Assembly (NCBI RefSeq): GCF_002795245.1
Contig: NZ_PGVG01000002.1
Span: 248,001 to 312,000, forward strand
DNA length: 64,000 bases
Origin: Bradyrhizobium forestalis
Lineage (GTDB): Bacteria > Pseudomonadota > Alphaproteobacteria > Rhizobiales > Xanthobacteraceae
Direction: 5' to 3'
In this document: one piece after another, positions 50,122 through 61,555 of the stretch
Numbering within the stretch: position 1 is the stretch's first letter
Layout of the letters: each line of letters opens with the position of its first letter
The notes under the pieces: model-generated
Seen by the model: only the letters and a program-made list of their open reading frames with translations
What the model was told of the DNA's origin: nothing
Database searches by the model: none
Translations under genes and position numbers: made by a program

Positions 50122-50889
50122 ATGAATAAGATTCTGTTTAGTGCAATCAGTGCAATGGCGTTGGGGCTGTCGGTTCCTGCAAGTGCGGCGGATCTCGCGG
50201 CGCGTCCCTATACCAAGGCTCCGGCGCCGATGGTCGCCGCCATCTACGACTGGAGCGGCTTCTACATCGGCATCAACGGCGGCGGCGGCACGAGCCACAA
50301 GTGCTGGGACTTCGATGCTGGCGGCGGCGTGCTGGTCGGTGAAGGCTGCCATAACGCGACAGGCGGCACGGTCGGCGGCCAGGTCGGCTATCGCTGGCAG
50401 TCGGCGAACTGGGTGTTCGGCTTAGAGGGCCAGGGCAACTGGGCCGACTTTTCCGGCGACAACATCAGCCCGCTGACCGGCCTGCGCGATCGCTCCAAGA
50501 TCAACGCTTTCGGTTTGCTCACCGGTCAGGTCGGATACGCATGGAATAACGTGCTGCTCTACGTGAAGGGCGGCGGCGCCGTGGTCGGCGATCGCTATCG
50601 GAGTTACGACGTCGTCACCGGTCTCGAATTCGATCGGGCCAACGAGACCCGTTGGGGTGCCACGGTCGGTGCAGGCATCGAATTCGGGTTCGCGCCGAAC
50701 TGGTCGGTCGGCTTCGAGTACGATCACATCTTCCTCGGCAACCGCACGATCAACTTCACCGGATCCGGCAATTTCGGCCCTGCCCCGCTCGGTGTTGTCA
50801 CGCGTTCCGAGCGCATCAGCCAGGACGTCGATATCGGCCTCATCCGCGTGAACTATCGCTGGGGTGGTCCGGTGATCGCGAGATACTGA
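50122..50889 (+). CDS. outer-membrane beta-barrel protein (Omp25/RopB-like)
   Basis: 255 residues. Signal peptide MNKILFSAISAMALGLSVPA with cleavage after SAA. The mature start [20 protein letters not shown] leads to WSGFYIGINGGGG and repeated strands (VGGQVGYRWQSANWVFGLEG, VGAGIEFGFAPNWSVGFEYD), ending NYRWGGPVIARY with a terminal aromatic. This is an eight-stranded barrel of the Rhizobiales Omp family. A similar protein follows at 51130. A terminator lies 27 bases after the stop. Confidence 0.9.
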   Translation: MNKILFSAISAMALGLSVPASAADLAARPYTKAPAPMVAAIYDWSGFYIGINGGGGTSHKCWDFDAGGGVLVGEGCHNATGGTVGGQVGYRWQSANWVFGLEGQGNWADFSGDNISPLTGLRDRSKINAFGLLTGQVGYAWNNVLLYVKGGGAVVGDRYRSYDVVTGLEFDRANETRWGATVGAGIEFGFAPNWSVGFEYDHIFLGNRTINFTGSGNFGPAPLGVVTRSERISQDVDIGLIRVNYRWGGPVIARY

Positions 50890-50915
50890 TATCTCGCTGA
50901 TATCATTTGGAAATC

Positions 50916-50945
50916 AAAGGCCGGCTTCGCGCCGGCCTTTCTTGT
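50916..50945. terminator. rho-independent terminator
   Basis: AAAGGCCGGC/GCCGGCCTTT stem, TTCGC loop, after the first outer-membrane protein gene. The same hairpin sequence follows the second one. Confidence 0.85.
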
Positions 50946-51129
50946 TCGGGCGCAAATTCGTCTGAGAACTATAAGTCAGTAACCATCACCTTTTGGAGTT
51001 GTTGTGGCTTTTCGGAGACACAACTTGCGGCTTTGGTGGTGTAAATGCAGCGTCAGTTGGGCCGTTGAGTCCGCTGCCCTTCCGTCACGGAAGGCAACAA
51101 CAGAAACTGGGACTGGGATTAAGTTGAAG

Positions 51130-51822
51130 ATGAAAAAGGTTTTGTTGGCTTCGGCCTGTTTGTTCGCTCTCGCTGCTCCGGCTTCGGCCGCTGACCTCGC
51201 GGCCCGCCCGTACACCAAGGCTCCGGTCGCTCCGGTCGCTGCTGTCTACAACTGGACCGGCTTCTATCTCGGTATCGTCGGCGGCGGCGCTTGGGAAAAC
51301 GGTTCGGGTGACCCGAAGATGAAGGGTGGCTTCGTCGGTGGCACCGCCGGCTACAACTGGCAGACCGGCAACGTCGTGTTCGGCATCGAGGCCGATGGCG
51401 CCTGGGCCGACGTCAGCGCGACAGCCGCGGGTGTCGTTTTCGTCCCCGGCGTCGGTGGCATCCCCGCCTCGCTGACCTCCAAGACCGACGCGATGGGCAC
51501 CGTGCGCGGCCGCATCGGCTGGGCCGTCAACAACGTGCTGTTCTACGGCACCGGTGGTTACGCCTGGATCGACAACAAGCTCACCGCCACCTTGGGCGCC
51601 GCCTCGGTCTCCGACAGCAAGTGGCACTCGGGCTGGACCGTTGGTGCGGGCATCGAGGCGTTCTTCGCTCCGCAGTGGTCGGTCAAGGGCGAGTACCTCT
51701 ATCGCAGCCTCGGCGGCGAGACCTACTTCTCGGGCGCCATTCCCACCGGCACGCTCAACCTCCACACCGTGCAGGTCGGCGTGAACTATCACTTCGGCGG
51801 CCCGATCGTCGCCAAGTACTGA
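51130..51822 (+). CDS. outer-membrane beta-barrel protein (paralogue)
   Basis: 230 residues from ATG 51130 ([20 protein letters not shown] signal). The mature start [20 protein letters not shown] and barrel strands ([37 protein letters not shown]) mirror the gene at 50122, as does the end [13 protein letters not shown]. So a tandem duplicate. Both lie between ssb and uvrA. Upstream ORF (from 51004) is not used. Confidence 0.9.
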   Translation: MKKVLLASACLFALAAPASAADLAARPYTKAPVAPVAAVYNWTGFYLGIVGGGAWENGSGDPKMKGGFVGGTAGYNWQTGNVVFGIEADGAWADVSATAAGVVFVPGVGGIPASLTSKTDAMGTVRGRIGWAVNNVLFYGTGGYAWIDNKLTATLGAASVSDSKWHSGWTVGAGIEAFFAPQWSVKGEYLYRSLGGETYFSGAIPTGTLNLHTVQVGVNYHFGGPIVAKY

Positions 51823-51862
51823 TCCTACCAGTACTGATCGCTACCGACGTCACATCGTCACG

Positions 51863-51890
51863 AAAGGCCGGCTTCGCGCCGGCCTTTTTG
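51863..51890. terminator. rho-independent terminator
   Basis: AAAGGCCGGC/GCCGGCCTTT stem with TTCGC loop and T run after the second outer-membrane protein gene; identical stem to the first. Confidence 0.88.
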
Positions 51891-51902
51891 TTTGGGCGGC
51901 AC

Positions 51903-51917
51903 GTTCCAGAGCAGTTC
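51903..51917. promoter_or_regulatory. SOS (LexA) box upstream of uvrA
   Basis: GTTC-CAGAGCA-GTTC fits the alphaproteobacterial LexA consensus GTTC-N7-GTTC. It is 195 bases before the uvrA start and just after the terminator, as expected for the uvrA promoter region. Confidence 0.7.
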
Positions 51918-52111
51918 CGCGCGGCCGCTGCTGCCAGGTGCCGCCAGCGCGCCAACATTCCGTTGACGATTCGCAACTCCCTCTGGAAATCCGTCTCCGT
52001 TCTTCCTACGTTCGCTGCCATACCCAGTGGCGCCGATCCCGGTTCCGGGCGACGCGCGCCTTTTTTGTTGGCGCGATCGCGCACCTTTGGGCTTCCTTGA
52101 GGGCAACTCGG

Positions 52112-55087
<2,976 letters not shown>

Positions 55088-55135
55088 CTCCGCTGCCTTC
55101 AGCAGCCGGAATCAAGGCGAGGTGGAGGGATCTCC

Positions 55136-55465
55136 ATGCCAAGCCGGACCTATACGCTATTTCGGAGCGCCATCCTCGCCGAACAACAGGTGACTTGCGT
55201 CTACGAGGGCCGCTACCGCGAGCTCTGCCCGCACATTATCGGCACCAGCAAGAGCGGCGAGGAAGCTGTGCTGGCCTGGCAATTTGCCGGCGAGAGCAGC
55301 GGTCCGCTGCCGCAATGGCGGTGCCTGAAGCTGGCCAATGTCAGCGGTGCCCGGGCGCGGGATGGCCGCTGGCATGAGGGCCGCTCGCATCGGACAACTC
55401 AGTCCTGCGTCAGCGACATCGATCTCGACATCAATGTTCACGTCCGTGGGTTGCGGTCCCGCTAG
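55136..55465 (+). CDS. hypothetical protein, WYL-like fold
   Basis: 109 residues. Compact beta-rich sequence: YTLFRSAILAEQQVTCVYEGRYREL, CPHIIGTSKSGEEAVLAWQF, then PQWRCLKLANVSGARARDGR and SCVSDIDLDINV. Similar short proteins occur widely in Bradyrhizobium (recall), and the YEGRYREL... CPHIIG layout resembles WYL-type ligand domains. Two or three Cys. It converges with the DUF5615 gene, overlapping its end by four bases. Confidence 0.6.
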   Translation: MPSRTYTLFRSAILAEQQVTCVYEGRYRELCPHIIGTSKSGEEAVLAWQFAGESSGPLPQWRCLKLANVSGARARDGRWHEGRSHRTTQSCVSDIDLDINVHVRGLRSR

Positions 55466-55797
55466 CTGCCGACGAATTCAATCACCGCCTCGCCCCGCGC
55501 GACGGCTTCGGCAATTTGCGGCATGGCGCTCAGAAACCGGCGAATCAGCGCGCGATTGTCGATGTTGCCCACGCGCACCCATAGCACGATCGGTCCCTGA
55601 CTCTTCGCAACGCGGAGAAGCGAAAAGTCGCGATCCTTGGTGACGAGAACGGCCGATCGAGAAATGGCTTCGTTCCAAATCACCCCGTCGATCGCGTTTG
55701 CCATCCCGAACTCGGCCACATGAGCCGCGTCGTATCCAGCGCGACGCATGGCTTCGGCGAGTGCCGGAGGAAGCTGAGCATCGATCAAGTATGGCAA
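55462..55797 (-). CDS. DUF5615 PIN-like toxin
   Basis: 111 residues with the PIN-like pattern: LIDAQLPPALAEAMRRAGYDA, VIWNEAISRSAVLVTKDRDFSLL, GPIVLWVRVGN. The conserved acidic residues (D in LIDAQL, E in WNEA, DRDF) suggest a metal-dependent nuclease. Its start is one base after the end of the DUF433 gene; together they are a VapBC-like toxin-antitoxin pair (COG2442/COG4634 type). Confidence 0.82.
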   Translation of the reverse strand: MPYLIDAQLPPALAEAMRRAGYDAAHVAEFGMANAIDGVIWNEAISRSAVLVTKDRDFSLLRVAKSQGPIVLWVRVGNIDNRALIRRFLSAMPQIAEAVARGEAVIEFVGS

Positions 55798-55798
55798 G

Positions 55799-56026
55799 CT
55801 ATTTGGCCGCTATGATCGGGTGGTCGACTTGACGGGCGGCATAAGCAAGCACCGCGTCGATGTCGGCCTCTTCCAAATATGGATAATCTTCGAGAATGCT
55901 CTCGCGCGACTGTCCCGCGGACAACAATCCCAGAATGTCGGCAACCGTGATGCGCAGATCGCGAATACAGGGGCGTCCGTGCATACGCTGCGGATCGACC
56001 GTAATCCTTGCCAGTAACTCCGACAT
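55799..56026 (-). CDS. DUF433 antitoxin
   Basis: 75 residues in the DUF433 family: RITVDPQRMHGRPCIRDLRITV, ADILGLLSAGQSRESILED, YPYLEEADIDAVLAYAARQV. The fold is a helix-turn-helix. It would bind the DUF5615 partner and the operon's own promoter. First gene of the pair. Confidence 0.85.
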   Translation of the reverse strand: MSELLARITVDPQRMHGRPCIRDLRITVADILGLLSAGQSRESILEDYPYLEEADIDAVLAYAARQVDHPIIAAK

Positions 56027-56123
56027 CTGTCACCTCTGGACCTTAATATAGCATCTCCGATCGCATCTGTCAGCGCGTCGCCGGCTGGACCCGATGCGCA
56101 GGTCCACCCGGCACCTCTCCCAC

Positions 56124-56798
56124 ATGCCCTACTCCCTCGTCATCTTCGACCTCGACGGCACCCTCGCCGACAGCTTTCCGTGGTTCCTGCGCATCATCAA
56201 CGATGTTGCCGACCACTTTGGCTTTCGCCGCGTGCGGGACGAGGAGATCGAAGAGCTGCGGCATGCGTCCAGCCGCGAGATCCTCGCGCGGCTCGAGGTG
56301 CCCTTGTGGAAGCTGCCGGCGATCGCACGGCATGCGCGGCGGCTGAAGGCGGAGGCAGCAGCTGACATTGCGCTGTTTGCGGGTGTCGAGGCGATGCTGC
56401 GGACGCTGGCTGACAACGGCGTGCAGCTCGCGCTGGTGACATCCGACAGCGAGGCCAATGCGCGCGAGAAGCTTGGGCCGGCTGCGTCGTTGTTCGCGCA
56501 TTTCGACTGCTCTGCGTCACTGTTCGGCAAGCCCGCGAAATTCCGCCGGGTCATCCGGCGCGCGGGCGTCGAGCCAGGCAAGGTCATCGCGATCGGCGAC
56601 GAGGTCCGCGACATCGAGGCGGCGCGGGGCGTCGGCATTGCCTGCGGTGCGGTGTGCTGGGGCTATGCGGCGCCGGCCGCCCTGCGGGCGCTGGGGCCGG
56701 ACCACGTGTTCGAGCGGATGGAGGAGATTACGTCGACGCTATGCCCCGGTGCCGTAGCCCGGATGAGCGGAGCGATATCCGGGAACGCCGATAGATGA
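56124..56798 (+). CDS. HAD-family hydrolase (phosphatase)
   Basis: 224 residues from ATG 56124. Motif I FDLDGTLADS (nucleophile Asp, residue 8), motif II LVTSDSE, Lys in FGKPAKF and motif IV IGDEVRDIEAA are all present, giving a subclass I cap. It is a phosphoglycolate phosphatase-like enzyme; the substrate is unknown. The last about 16 residues are encoded by the palindromic repeat beginning at 56754, so the native C-terminus has been extended or replaced. Confidence 0.88.
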   Translation: MPYSLVIFDLDGTLADSFPWFLRIINDVADHFGFRRVRDEEIEELRHASSREILARLEVPLWKLPAIARHARRLKAEAAADIALFAGVEAMLRTLADNGVQLALVTSDSEANAREKLGPAASLFAHFDCSASLFGKPAKFRRVIRRAGVEPGKVIAIGDEVRDIEAARGVGIACGAVCWGYAAPAALRALGPDHVFERMEEITSTLCPGAVARMSGAISGNADR

Positions 56799-56840
56799 GG
56801 ATGGCGCTGTCCCGCATATCGCTCCGCTCATGCGGGCTAC
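56754..56840. repeat. 87-bp palindromic repeat overlapping the HAD gene end
   Basis: Ends GTAGCCCGGATGAGCGGAGC and GCTCCGCTCATGCGGGCTAC are inverted, with GATATCCGGGA / TCCCGCATATC inside each arm (about 31 bp per arm). The arms hold a stop for the HAD gene. This type is dispersed in Bradyrhizobium (recall). Confidence 0.75.
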
Positions 56841-56855
56841 GAAGGCGTCGTCCCC

Positions 56856-57824
56856 CTACTCCGTCTTGCGTAAGAACGCCCCGAACGCCCTTGGGCCATC
56901 ACCGGTCTTGATCTCGCCGATCACCTTCAGCTCGGCCGCGTCGATGATGTTTAGCGTGTTGCTCTCCCAGCAGGCGACGATGACGCGCTTGCCGTCCGCT
57001 GTCGCGGCGATACCTTCGGGATAGTCGCCGACGTTGATGCGCTTGATGGGCTTCAGGCTCGCAATATCGAACACGCTGACGGTGCCGCCATATTGGTCGG
57101 TGACGAAGCCCCGTCCTTGCGTCAGCGCCACCGCATAGGGCCGCATTCCGACCGGCACGCGGCCGATCGCGCGCCCCTCAGCGATGTCGATCACGGAGAC
57201 ATCGTCGGAGCCGACATTGGCGGTGTAGGCGCGCCTGCCGCCGGCATCGATGGTGACGCCGAACGGACGCGTGCCGACCTTGATGGTCGCCTTGCGCTGC
57301 CGCGTCGCGGTGTCCACCACCGAGATGCTGTCGTCGTCGCGGTCGGCCGAGAGCAGCAGCTTGCCGTCGGGCGTCACTGCCAGCCCGGACGGCGAGGCGC
57401 CGACGGCGATGCTAGCGACAACGCTGCGCGAGGCCGTATCGATCACCCGTACCGCGGCGGCATACCAGTCGGCGACGTAGACCGTCTTGCCATCGGGCGC
57501 GACCGCAATGCCGAGCGGCCCGCCGCCGACCTCGACGCGGCCGGCGACCTGCCGCGTGGCCGCATCCACCACCGTCACGGCCTTGGCGTCGGGGCTCGTC
57601 ACATAGGCAAAGCGTCCGTCCGCGCTGACGGCGACACCCGCCGGCTTGCCGCCGATCGGGATGGTCGCAACGCCGCGCGCAGTCGCGAGGTCCACGACCA
57701 TCAGATCATCGCTGAGCTGGTTGGTGACGAACGCCTCTTCGGCGGACGCGTGCGACGGACCGGCAAAGCAAAGGCTGGCGGCGAGCGCCGCCAAGACCAG
57801 CGCCGCCAGGACCAGTGCTCGCAC
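56856..57824 (-). CDS. YVTN-family beta-propeller protein, exported
   Basis: 322 residues with a signal peptide (MRALVLAALVLAALAASLCFAG). At least six YVTN repeats of the form VSADGRFAYVTSPDAKAVTV, VAPDGKTVYVADWYAAAVRV, VTPDGKLLLSADRDDDSISV. The family forms a seven-bladed propeller, often in the periplasm beside PQQ- or cytochrome-dependent dehydrogenases. The SRPBCC gene is two bases upstream on the same strand; no dehydrogenase is visible nearby. Confidence 0.88.
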   Translation of the reverse strand: MRALVLAALVLAALAASLCFAGPSHASAEEAFVTNQLSDDLMVVDLATARGVATIPIGGKPAGVAVSADGRFAYVTSPDAKAVTVVDAATRQVAGRVEVGGGPLGIAVAPDGKTVYVADWYAAAVRVIDTASRSVVASIAVGASPSGLAVTPDGKLLLSADRDDDSISVVDTATRQRKATIKVGTRPFGVTIDAGGRRAYTANVGSDDVSVIDIAEGRAIGRVPVGMRPYAVALTQGRGFVTDQYGGTVSVFDIASLKPIKRINVGDYPEGIAATADGKRVIVACWESNTLNIIDAAELKVIGEIKTGDGPRAFGAFLRKTE

Positions 57825-57826
57825 GA

Positions 57827-58390
57827 TCAGCTACCGCTCTCGATCTTCTTCTTCAGCGCTTCGAGCCCGGCCTTGTACAGCCCGCTCACCGCGGTCTTGG
57901 CAGCCTCGTCGCTCAGCTCCGGCGGCGGATCGTTGTTGGGAAAACCGCGGTAGAACGCGCCGGCCCATTCCAGCTTCGCCTTGCCATCCGGCGCGGGCGA
58001 TACCGTCAAGGTCGAGGAGTAATTGGTCACCGGCAACACCTTCACGTCGACCTTGGTGATCCGGTACGAATAGCTCTGCATGTCGGGCTCGTATTTGTAG
58101 AGCTCCTCCTCGACGGTCGCACCGCCCGTCAGGATCAGCGTCCGCGTCGCGCCGATCTCGTTGCCCTTCTGGCCCTCGGTCTTGGTGACGATCGGGAGCC
58201 AGCTCATGTCCTGGAAATTGGAGATCGCGGCCCACACCTTGGCCGGTGGCGCACTGATCTCGATGGATTCCCGCACCTTCTGCCGGGTCGGCCCGTGGGC
58301 CCACACCGGCTCGAAAGCGACCGTCAGAGCCATCCCCGCCACCGCCAGCGCCGCCACCCCGGCGATCGCCGTTCCGCTTCTCATCCTCAT
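57827..58390 (-). CDS. exported SRPBCC-fold (MxaD-like) protein
   Basis: 187 residues with a signal peptide (MRMRSGTAIAGVAALAVAGMAL). The SRPBCC pattern is clear: ESIEISAPPAKVWAAISNFQ, SWLPIVTKTEG, ATRTLILTGGATVEEELYKY, LEWAGAFYRG. Exported SRPBCC proteins such as MxaD work with methanol-type dehydrogenases; the YVTN gene follows two bases on, so the pair may belong to a periplasmic oxidation system. Confidence 0.8.
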   Translation of the reverse strand: MRMRSGTAIAGVAALAVAGMALTVAFEPVWAHGPTRQKVRESIEISAPPAKVWAAISNFQDMSWLPIVTKTEGQKGNEIGATRTLILTGGATVEEELYKYEPDMQSYSYRITKVDVKVLPVTNYSSTLTVSPAPDGKAKLEWAGAFYRGFPNNDPPPELSDEAAKTAVSGLYKAGLEALKKKIESGS

Positions 58391-58599
58391 ACCGTTTCCT
58401 CACTCTTGATTCCGCGCGACTTGAGGCGCGCTGGGACCATCGTAGCGCATTTTTGGACCGTGGGGCGACCGGTTCGTGGCGCGGCTGTGGCGGGGGCGCC
58501 TCCGCATTCACACCATCCCTTGCGGTGCCCGACGGGCAAAACACACAAGGCCAGGGTCAACGCCCGCAGACGAAAACAATTCGCTTTACTCGAATTCGG

Positions 58600-59130
58600 A
58601 ATTATCGCATGTTTCCGTCATCCCAACCCGGGCCGAGGGGCGGATCGCGATCGTCACGAACGCGGGATGGGACGTGGTGGACGCAGGCAGCGTCGCGCGC
58701 AGTCGGTTTGCAGGGCGGGTCACTCCGTGAGCAGGCAAGGCGCGCATACGACGGATGCAGCCTGCGTACGGCAAAATCGTGTGGTCCTGGCGCCCGGGGT
58801 CTGTGCGCCAAGGCTTGCGGTGATGCGTGGTGCCCGACCGGGCGCGCACATCATTTATCCGCAAGGCGACGGGGGCAATAGTGCATCGCTCCCCGGGGAG
58901 AGCGCGACATAAGCCGTCAAACCACTGCGCAGGGAAGGCCGGATGTTTGGCTTCACCTGTATGCCGCTGTGCAGCTTTTTTAGCACACGCTTTCGCACAG
59001 TGGACCGCGGGTGCCAGCCGGCACCCGGCCTTCCCTGCGCCCTCGGCACTTCTGAGGGCGGTGAATGCAGCAAAGCTCGGGCACGAGGTGCCGCGAGCAT
59101 GCCTGCGCGCGCCTCCCGCTTCTCGGGCCA
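58600..59130. repeat. large dispersed Bradyrhizobium-type repeat
   Basis: About 500 bases without a credible gene. It contains GGGAAGGCCGGATGTTTGGC, CACCTGTATGCCGCTGTGC, then CCGGCACCCGGCCTTCCCTG and a GAGGGCGG end. I recall this block, with an almost fixed internal order, from many intergenic regions of Bradyrhizobium. Function unknown. Confidence 0.6.
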
Positions 59131-59160
59131 CGAACGATGAAGTCTCCAACCGAAACTCGA

Positions 59161-59457
59161 TCAAGCCGCGTCGGCCGGTCTTACCCGGCGAGCGATCTCA
59201 GCGCCTTTCTCCCGCTCAACGACACCGATGTCGTACTGCCCCTGCAAGTCCAACCAGAACTGAGGGCTATTGCCGAAATAGCGACCAAGTCGCACTGCGG
59301 TATCCGCCGAAATGCCCCGGCGCCCGTTCAAAATGTCGGTAATCCGCCCCGAGGGAACGCCGATGTCGAGCGAAAGCCTGTTGGCGCTAAGCCCACGCGC
59401 AACCAATTCGCGCTTGAGCAACCGTCCAGGATGAACGAGTGGAGCCATGGATGTCAC
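59161..59457 (-). CDS. higA: HigA-type antitoxin
   Basis: 98 residues with an XRE helix-turn-helix: HPGRLLKRELVARGLSANRLSLDIGVPSGRITDILNG, RRGISADTAVRLGRYF, then the HigA tail SPQFWLDLQGQYDIGVVE. The start overlaps the stop of higB by ATGA, the usual higB-higA order. It neutralises HigB and represses the pair. Confidence 0.9.
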   Translation of the reverse strand: MTSMAPLVHPGRLLKRELVARGLSANRLSLDIGVPSGRITDILNGRRGISADTAVRLGRYFGNSPQFWLDLQGQYDIGVVEREKGAEIARRVRPADAA

Positions 59458-59741
59458 CCCTTGTGATAGTCGACGATTTCAACCTCGTAGGCATCGCCCT
59501 TGCTGAATTCGAAACAAATGCGCCAACGTTCGTTGACCGTCATTGCCCATTGTCCCCTGCGGTCGCCTTTCAGCTTGTGCAATCCGACGCTCTTCAACGG
59601 ACTCAAGTCTCCGAGCGATTTCGCGACGTTCAGCGCGAGCAACAGCTCAGCCGCTGCCTCGAAATCGAGCCCGCGAAACTGGTTCGGACGCTCGCCATCC
59701 CAGATCTTGCGGCTCGCCGAATTCCGCCACGACCTGATCAC
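59454..59741 (-). CDS. higB: HigB/RelE-type toxin
   Basis: 95 residues: an N-terminal basic start IRSWRNSASRKIWDGE, FEAAAELLLALNVAKSLGDL, KLKGDRRGQWAMTVNERWRICF, then VEIVDYH. This is the RelE-like mRNA interferase fold of HigB, with the Arg and Trp of RGQW and RWRICF typical for it. Cognate antitoxin follows directly. Confidence 0.9.
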   Translation of the reverse strand: MIRSWRNSASRKIWDGERPNQFRGLDFEAAAELLLALNVAKSLGDLSPLKSVGLHKLKGDRRGQWAMTVNERWRICFEFSKGDAYEVEIVDYHKG

Positions 59742-59788
59742 GGCAAAGACATACTACGGAAATCGGTGAACGACAATGGATGGTGCAT

Positions 59789-60586
59789 TCACTCCGCCAG
59801 CGAGGCCTCCACGAACCCGCGCGGATCCTCGCAGAACTCACGCATGACCCGGTAATGATCGGTCTGCTCCACCGTAACGGGCTCCAAACCGTATTTCCCG
59901 AGTCGCAGCAGCTGCGCATTGGGATAGGCCATCAGCAGCGGCGCGTGGGTCGCCATGATCACCTGGCAATTCCCAGAGAGATCCATGCGATGCAGGAGCT
60001 TGAGAAAGTCCATCTGCCGCGCCGGCGACAGCGCGGATTCCGGCTCGTCGAAGATGTAAATGCCCTGCTTCTGACAGCGCTCCTCGAAGAAAACCAGAAA
60101 GCCCTCGCCGTGCGAAAAGGAGAGATAGTCCGGCGCTTCCTGAACGCTCGCACCGAACACGCCTTCCATGGCGTGCGCAGCGTCCACGGCCGAGCGGTCC
60201 AGATAGCGCGCGATGGAGAAGAATGTCTCGGCACGAAAGAACCAGCCGTCGGTCACCTTTGGCACCCAGGCAGCCCGCAACGCAGAGGACAGTTCATCGC
60301 CGCTGATCTCGATGCCGCCGCCGTCGATCTCTTGAAAACCCTTGCGGCCGCCGGTGCTGGCAAAGCCGGCCAGCCCGGCGATGCCCTCGAGGATGGTCGA
60401 TTTGCCCGTCCCGTTCTCGCCGACAATGATCGTGACCGCGGCATCGAAGCTCTGATCGAACTCGTCCCTGAACACGGGAAGACAGAACGGATAAGCCTCC
60501 CAGTCCTCGACGCGCGAGCGATCGAGCCAGACGCGCCGGAGATAAGGCGCGCACAACGTGGTCTGACGGCGTCTTGTCCGGCCCAT
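59789..60586 (-). CDS. ABC-type AAA ATPase
   Basis: 265 residues from ATG 60586. Walker A GENGTGKSTILEG (about residue 56), signature YLSFSHGEGF, Walker B IYIFDEPESALSP and H-loop MATHAPLL are present, without membrane segments or transporter partner. This is the predicted-ATPase (AAA_21-like) type whose members occur in DNA maintenance and defence modules. It is not next to a nuclease or TOPRIM gene here, so I assign no specific system. Confidence 0.85.
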   Translation of the reverse strand: MGRTRRRQTTLCAPYLRRVWLDRSRVEDWEAYPFCLPVFRDEFDQSFDAAVTIIVGENGTGKSTILEGIAGLAGFASTGGRKGFQEIDGGGIEISGDELSSALRAAWVPKVTDGWFFRAETFFSIARYLDRSAVDAAHAMEGVFGASVQEAPDYLSFSHGEGFLVFFEERCQKQGIYIFDEPESALSPARQMDFLKLLHRMDLSGNCQVIMATHAPLLMAYPNAQLLRLGKYGLEPVTVEQTDHYRVMREFCEDPRGFVEASLAE

Positions 60587-60685
60587 GCTCCAGCCCCTCT
60601 CCACCAAAATGCGCAAAGGAACGTATCAGGAACATCAGCCACACGGAAGTGGCATCTGCGGAAGATCGCAAGCTTCGGTCGTGCC

Positions 60686-61546
60686 CTAGCCCAGGACCTC
60701 CAGCATCAACTCCATCGTCATCAGCACGGGATTGTCGCCGCGGATCAGACGGCCCTCCGCGATACCGCCGGTGTAGTCGACCAGCGCAACATCGAGTGCC
60801 GCTTCGACCGTGCCAGACGGACCGACCTCGATCGCGCCGCACGTTATTGCCAGCTCCGTCGCAAACGGCTCGGTCACGCCGCCATGGCTGAAGCGCGCGC
60901 CAATGGTCGAGCCGACGCCGCCGTGGATCTTGGCGCGGACAATGCCATGCGCGCGACAGAACGCTTCGAGGCATTCGGAAAAATCCTGGTTCGGCCGCAG
61001 CCGCATCGCAAACGCCCGGCTCGTCGTGCGCGCGCCGGTGCTTGCAGCCGCGACCGGCCCGAACAGCTTGAAATTGGTCTCCGGATCGGGGGCGGCCGTG
61101 AACATCGCGCCATCGAGACCGAAGGCCTCCACCTCGAACGGCTCGGCGATGACGGTCTCGTCCGGCAGCATGTGGCCGCCGCTCGTCTTGCCGTCCGCCT
61201 CGGTCCACAGCCCGTGGCAATGAAAGAACGGCGCGCCGTCGCGTGTGCCGAGCGTCATGCTGCCGAGCCTCAAGCGCGTCACGCCGTCGGGCCGATAGGT
61301 GTCGCTGTAGAACGCCGCGTTCTCACCGGTCTTCGACAGTGCCGGCATGACATAGGCGAACGGCCCGAGCGCGCCGCGGCGAAAATTCAGCACGCCGCCG
61401 GCAAAGCCCTCCGCGGCAAAGCCGCGCCGCGCAGCCTCCAGCAGCGGCACACCTGCCTGAAGCGTGAACGTGAAAGCACGTCCCCTCGCCTCCACCCATT
61501 GAATTCGTTCGGCGGCGGGCGGGCCTGGCTGCTTGATGCTCCGCAT
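60686..61546 (-). CDS. DUF296/PCC-domain protein
   Basis: 286 residues with two PCC-like halves: GRAFTFTLQAGVPLLEAARR, GVLNFRRGALGPFAYVMPAL in the first, and AFAMRLRPNQDFSECLEAFC, RAKIHGGVGSTIGARFSHGG in the second. The His-containing loops (APFFHCHGLW) may bind metal. DUF296 occurs alone in bacteria and with AT-hooks in plants. It lies nine bases from the acyl-CoA synthetase gene, so they probably form an operon. Confidence 0.75.
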   Translation of the reverse strand: MRSIKQPGPPAAERIQWVEARGRAFTFTLQAGVPLLEAARRGFAAEGFAGGVLNFRRGALGPFAYVMPALSKTGENAAFYSDTYRPDGVTRLRLGSMTLGTRDGAPFFHCHGLWTEADGKTSGGHMLPDETVIAEPFEVEAFGLDGAMFTAAPDPETNFKLFGPVAAASTGARTTSRAFAMRLRPNQDFSECLEAFCRAHGIVRAKIHGGVGSTIGARFSHGGVTEPFATELAITCGAIEVGPSGTVEAALDVALVDYTGGIAEGRLIRGDNPVLMTMELMLEVLG

Positions 61547-61555
61547 CTCGTACGC

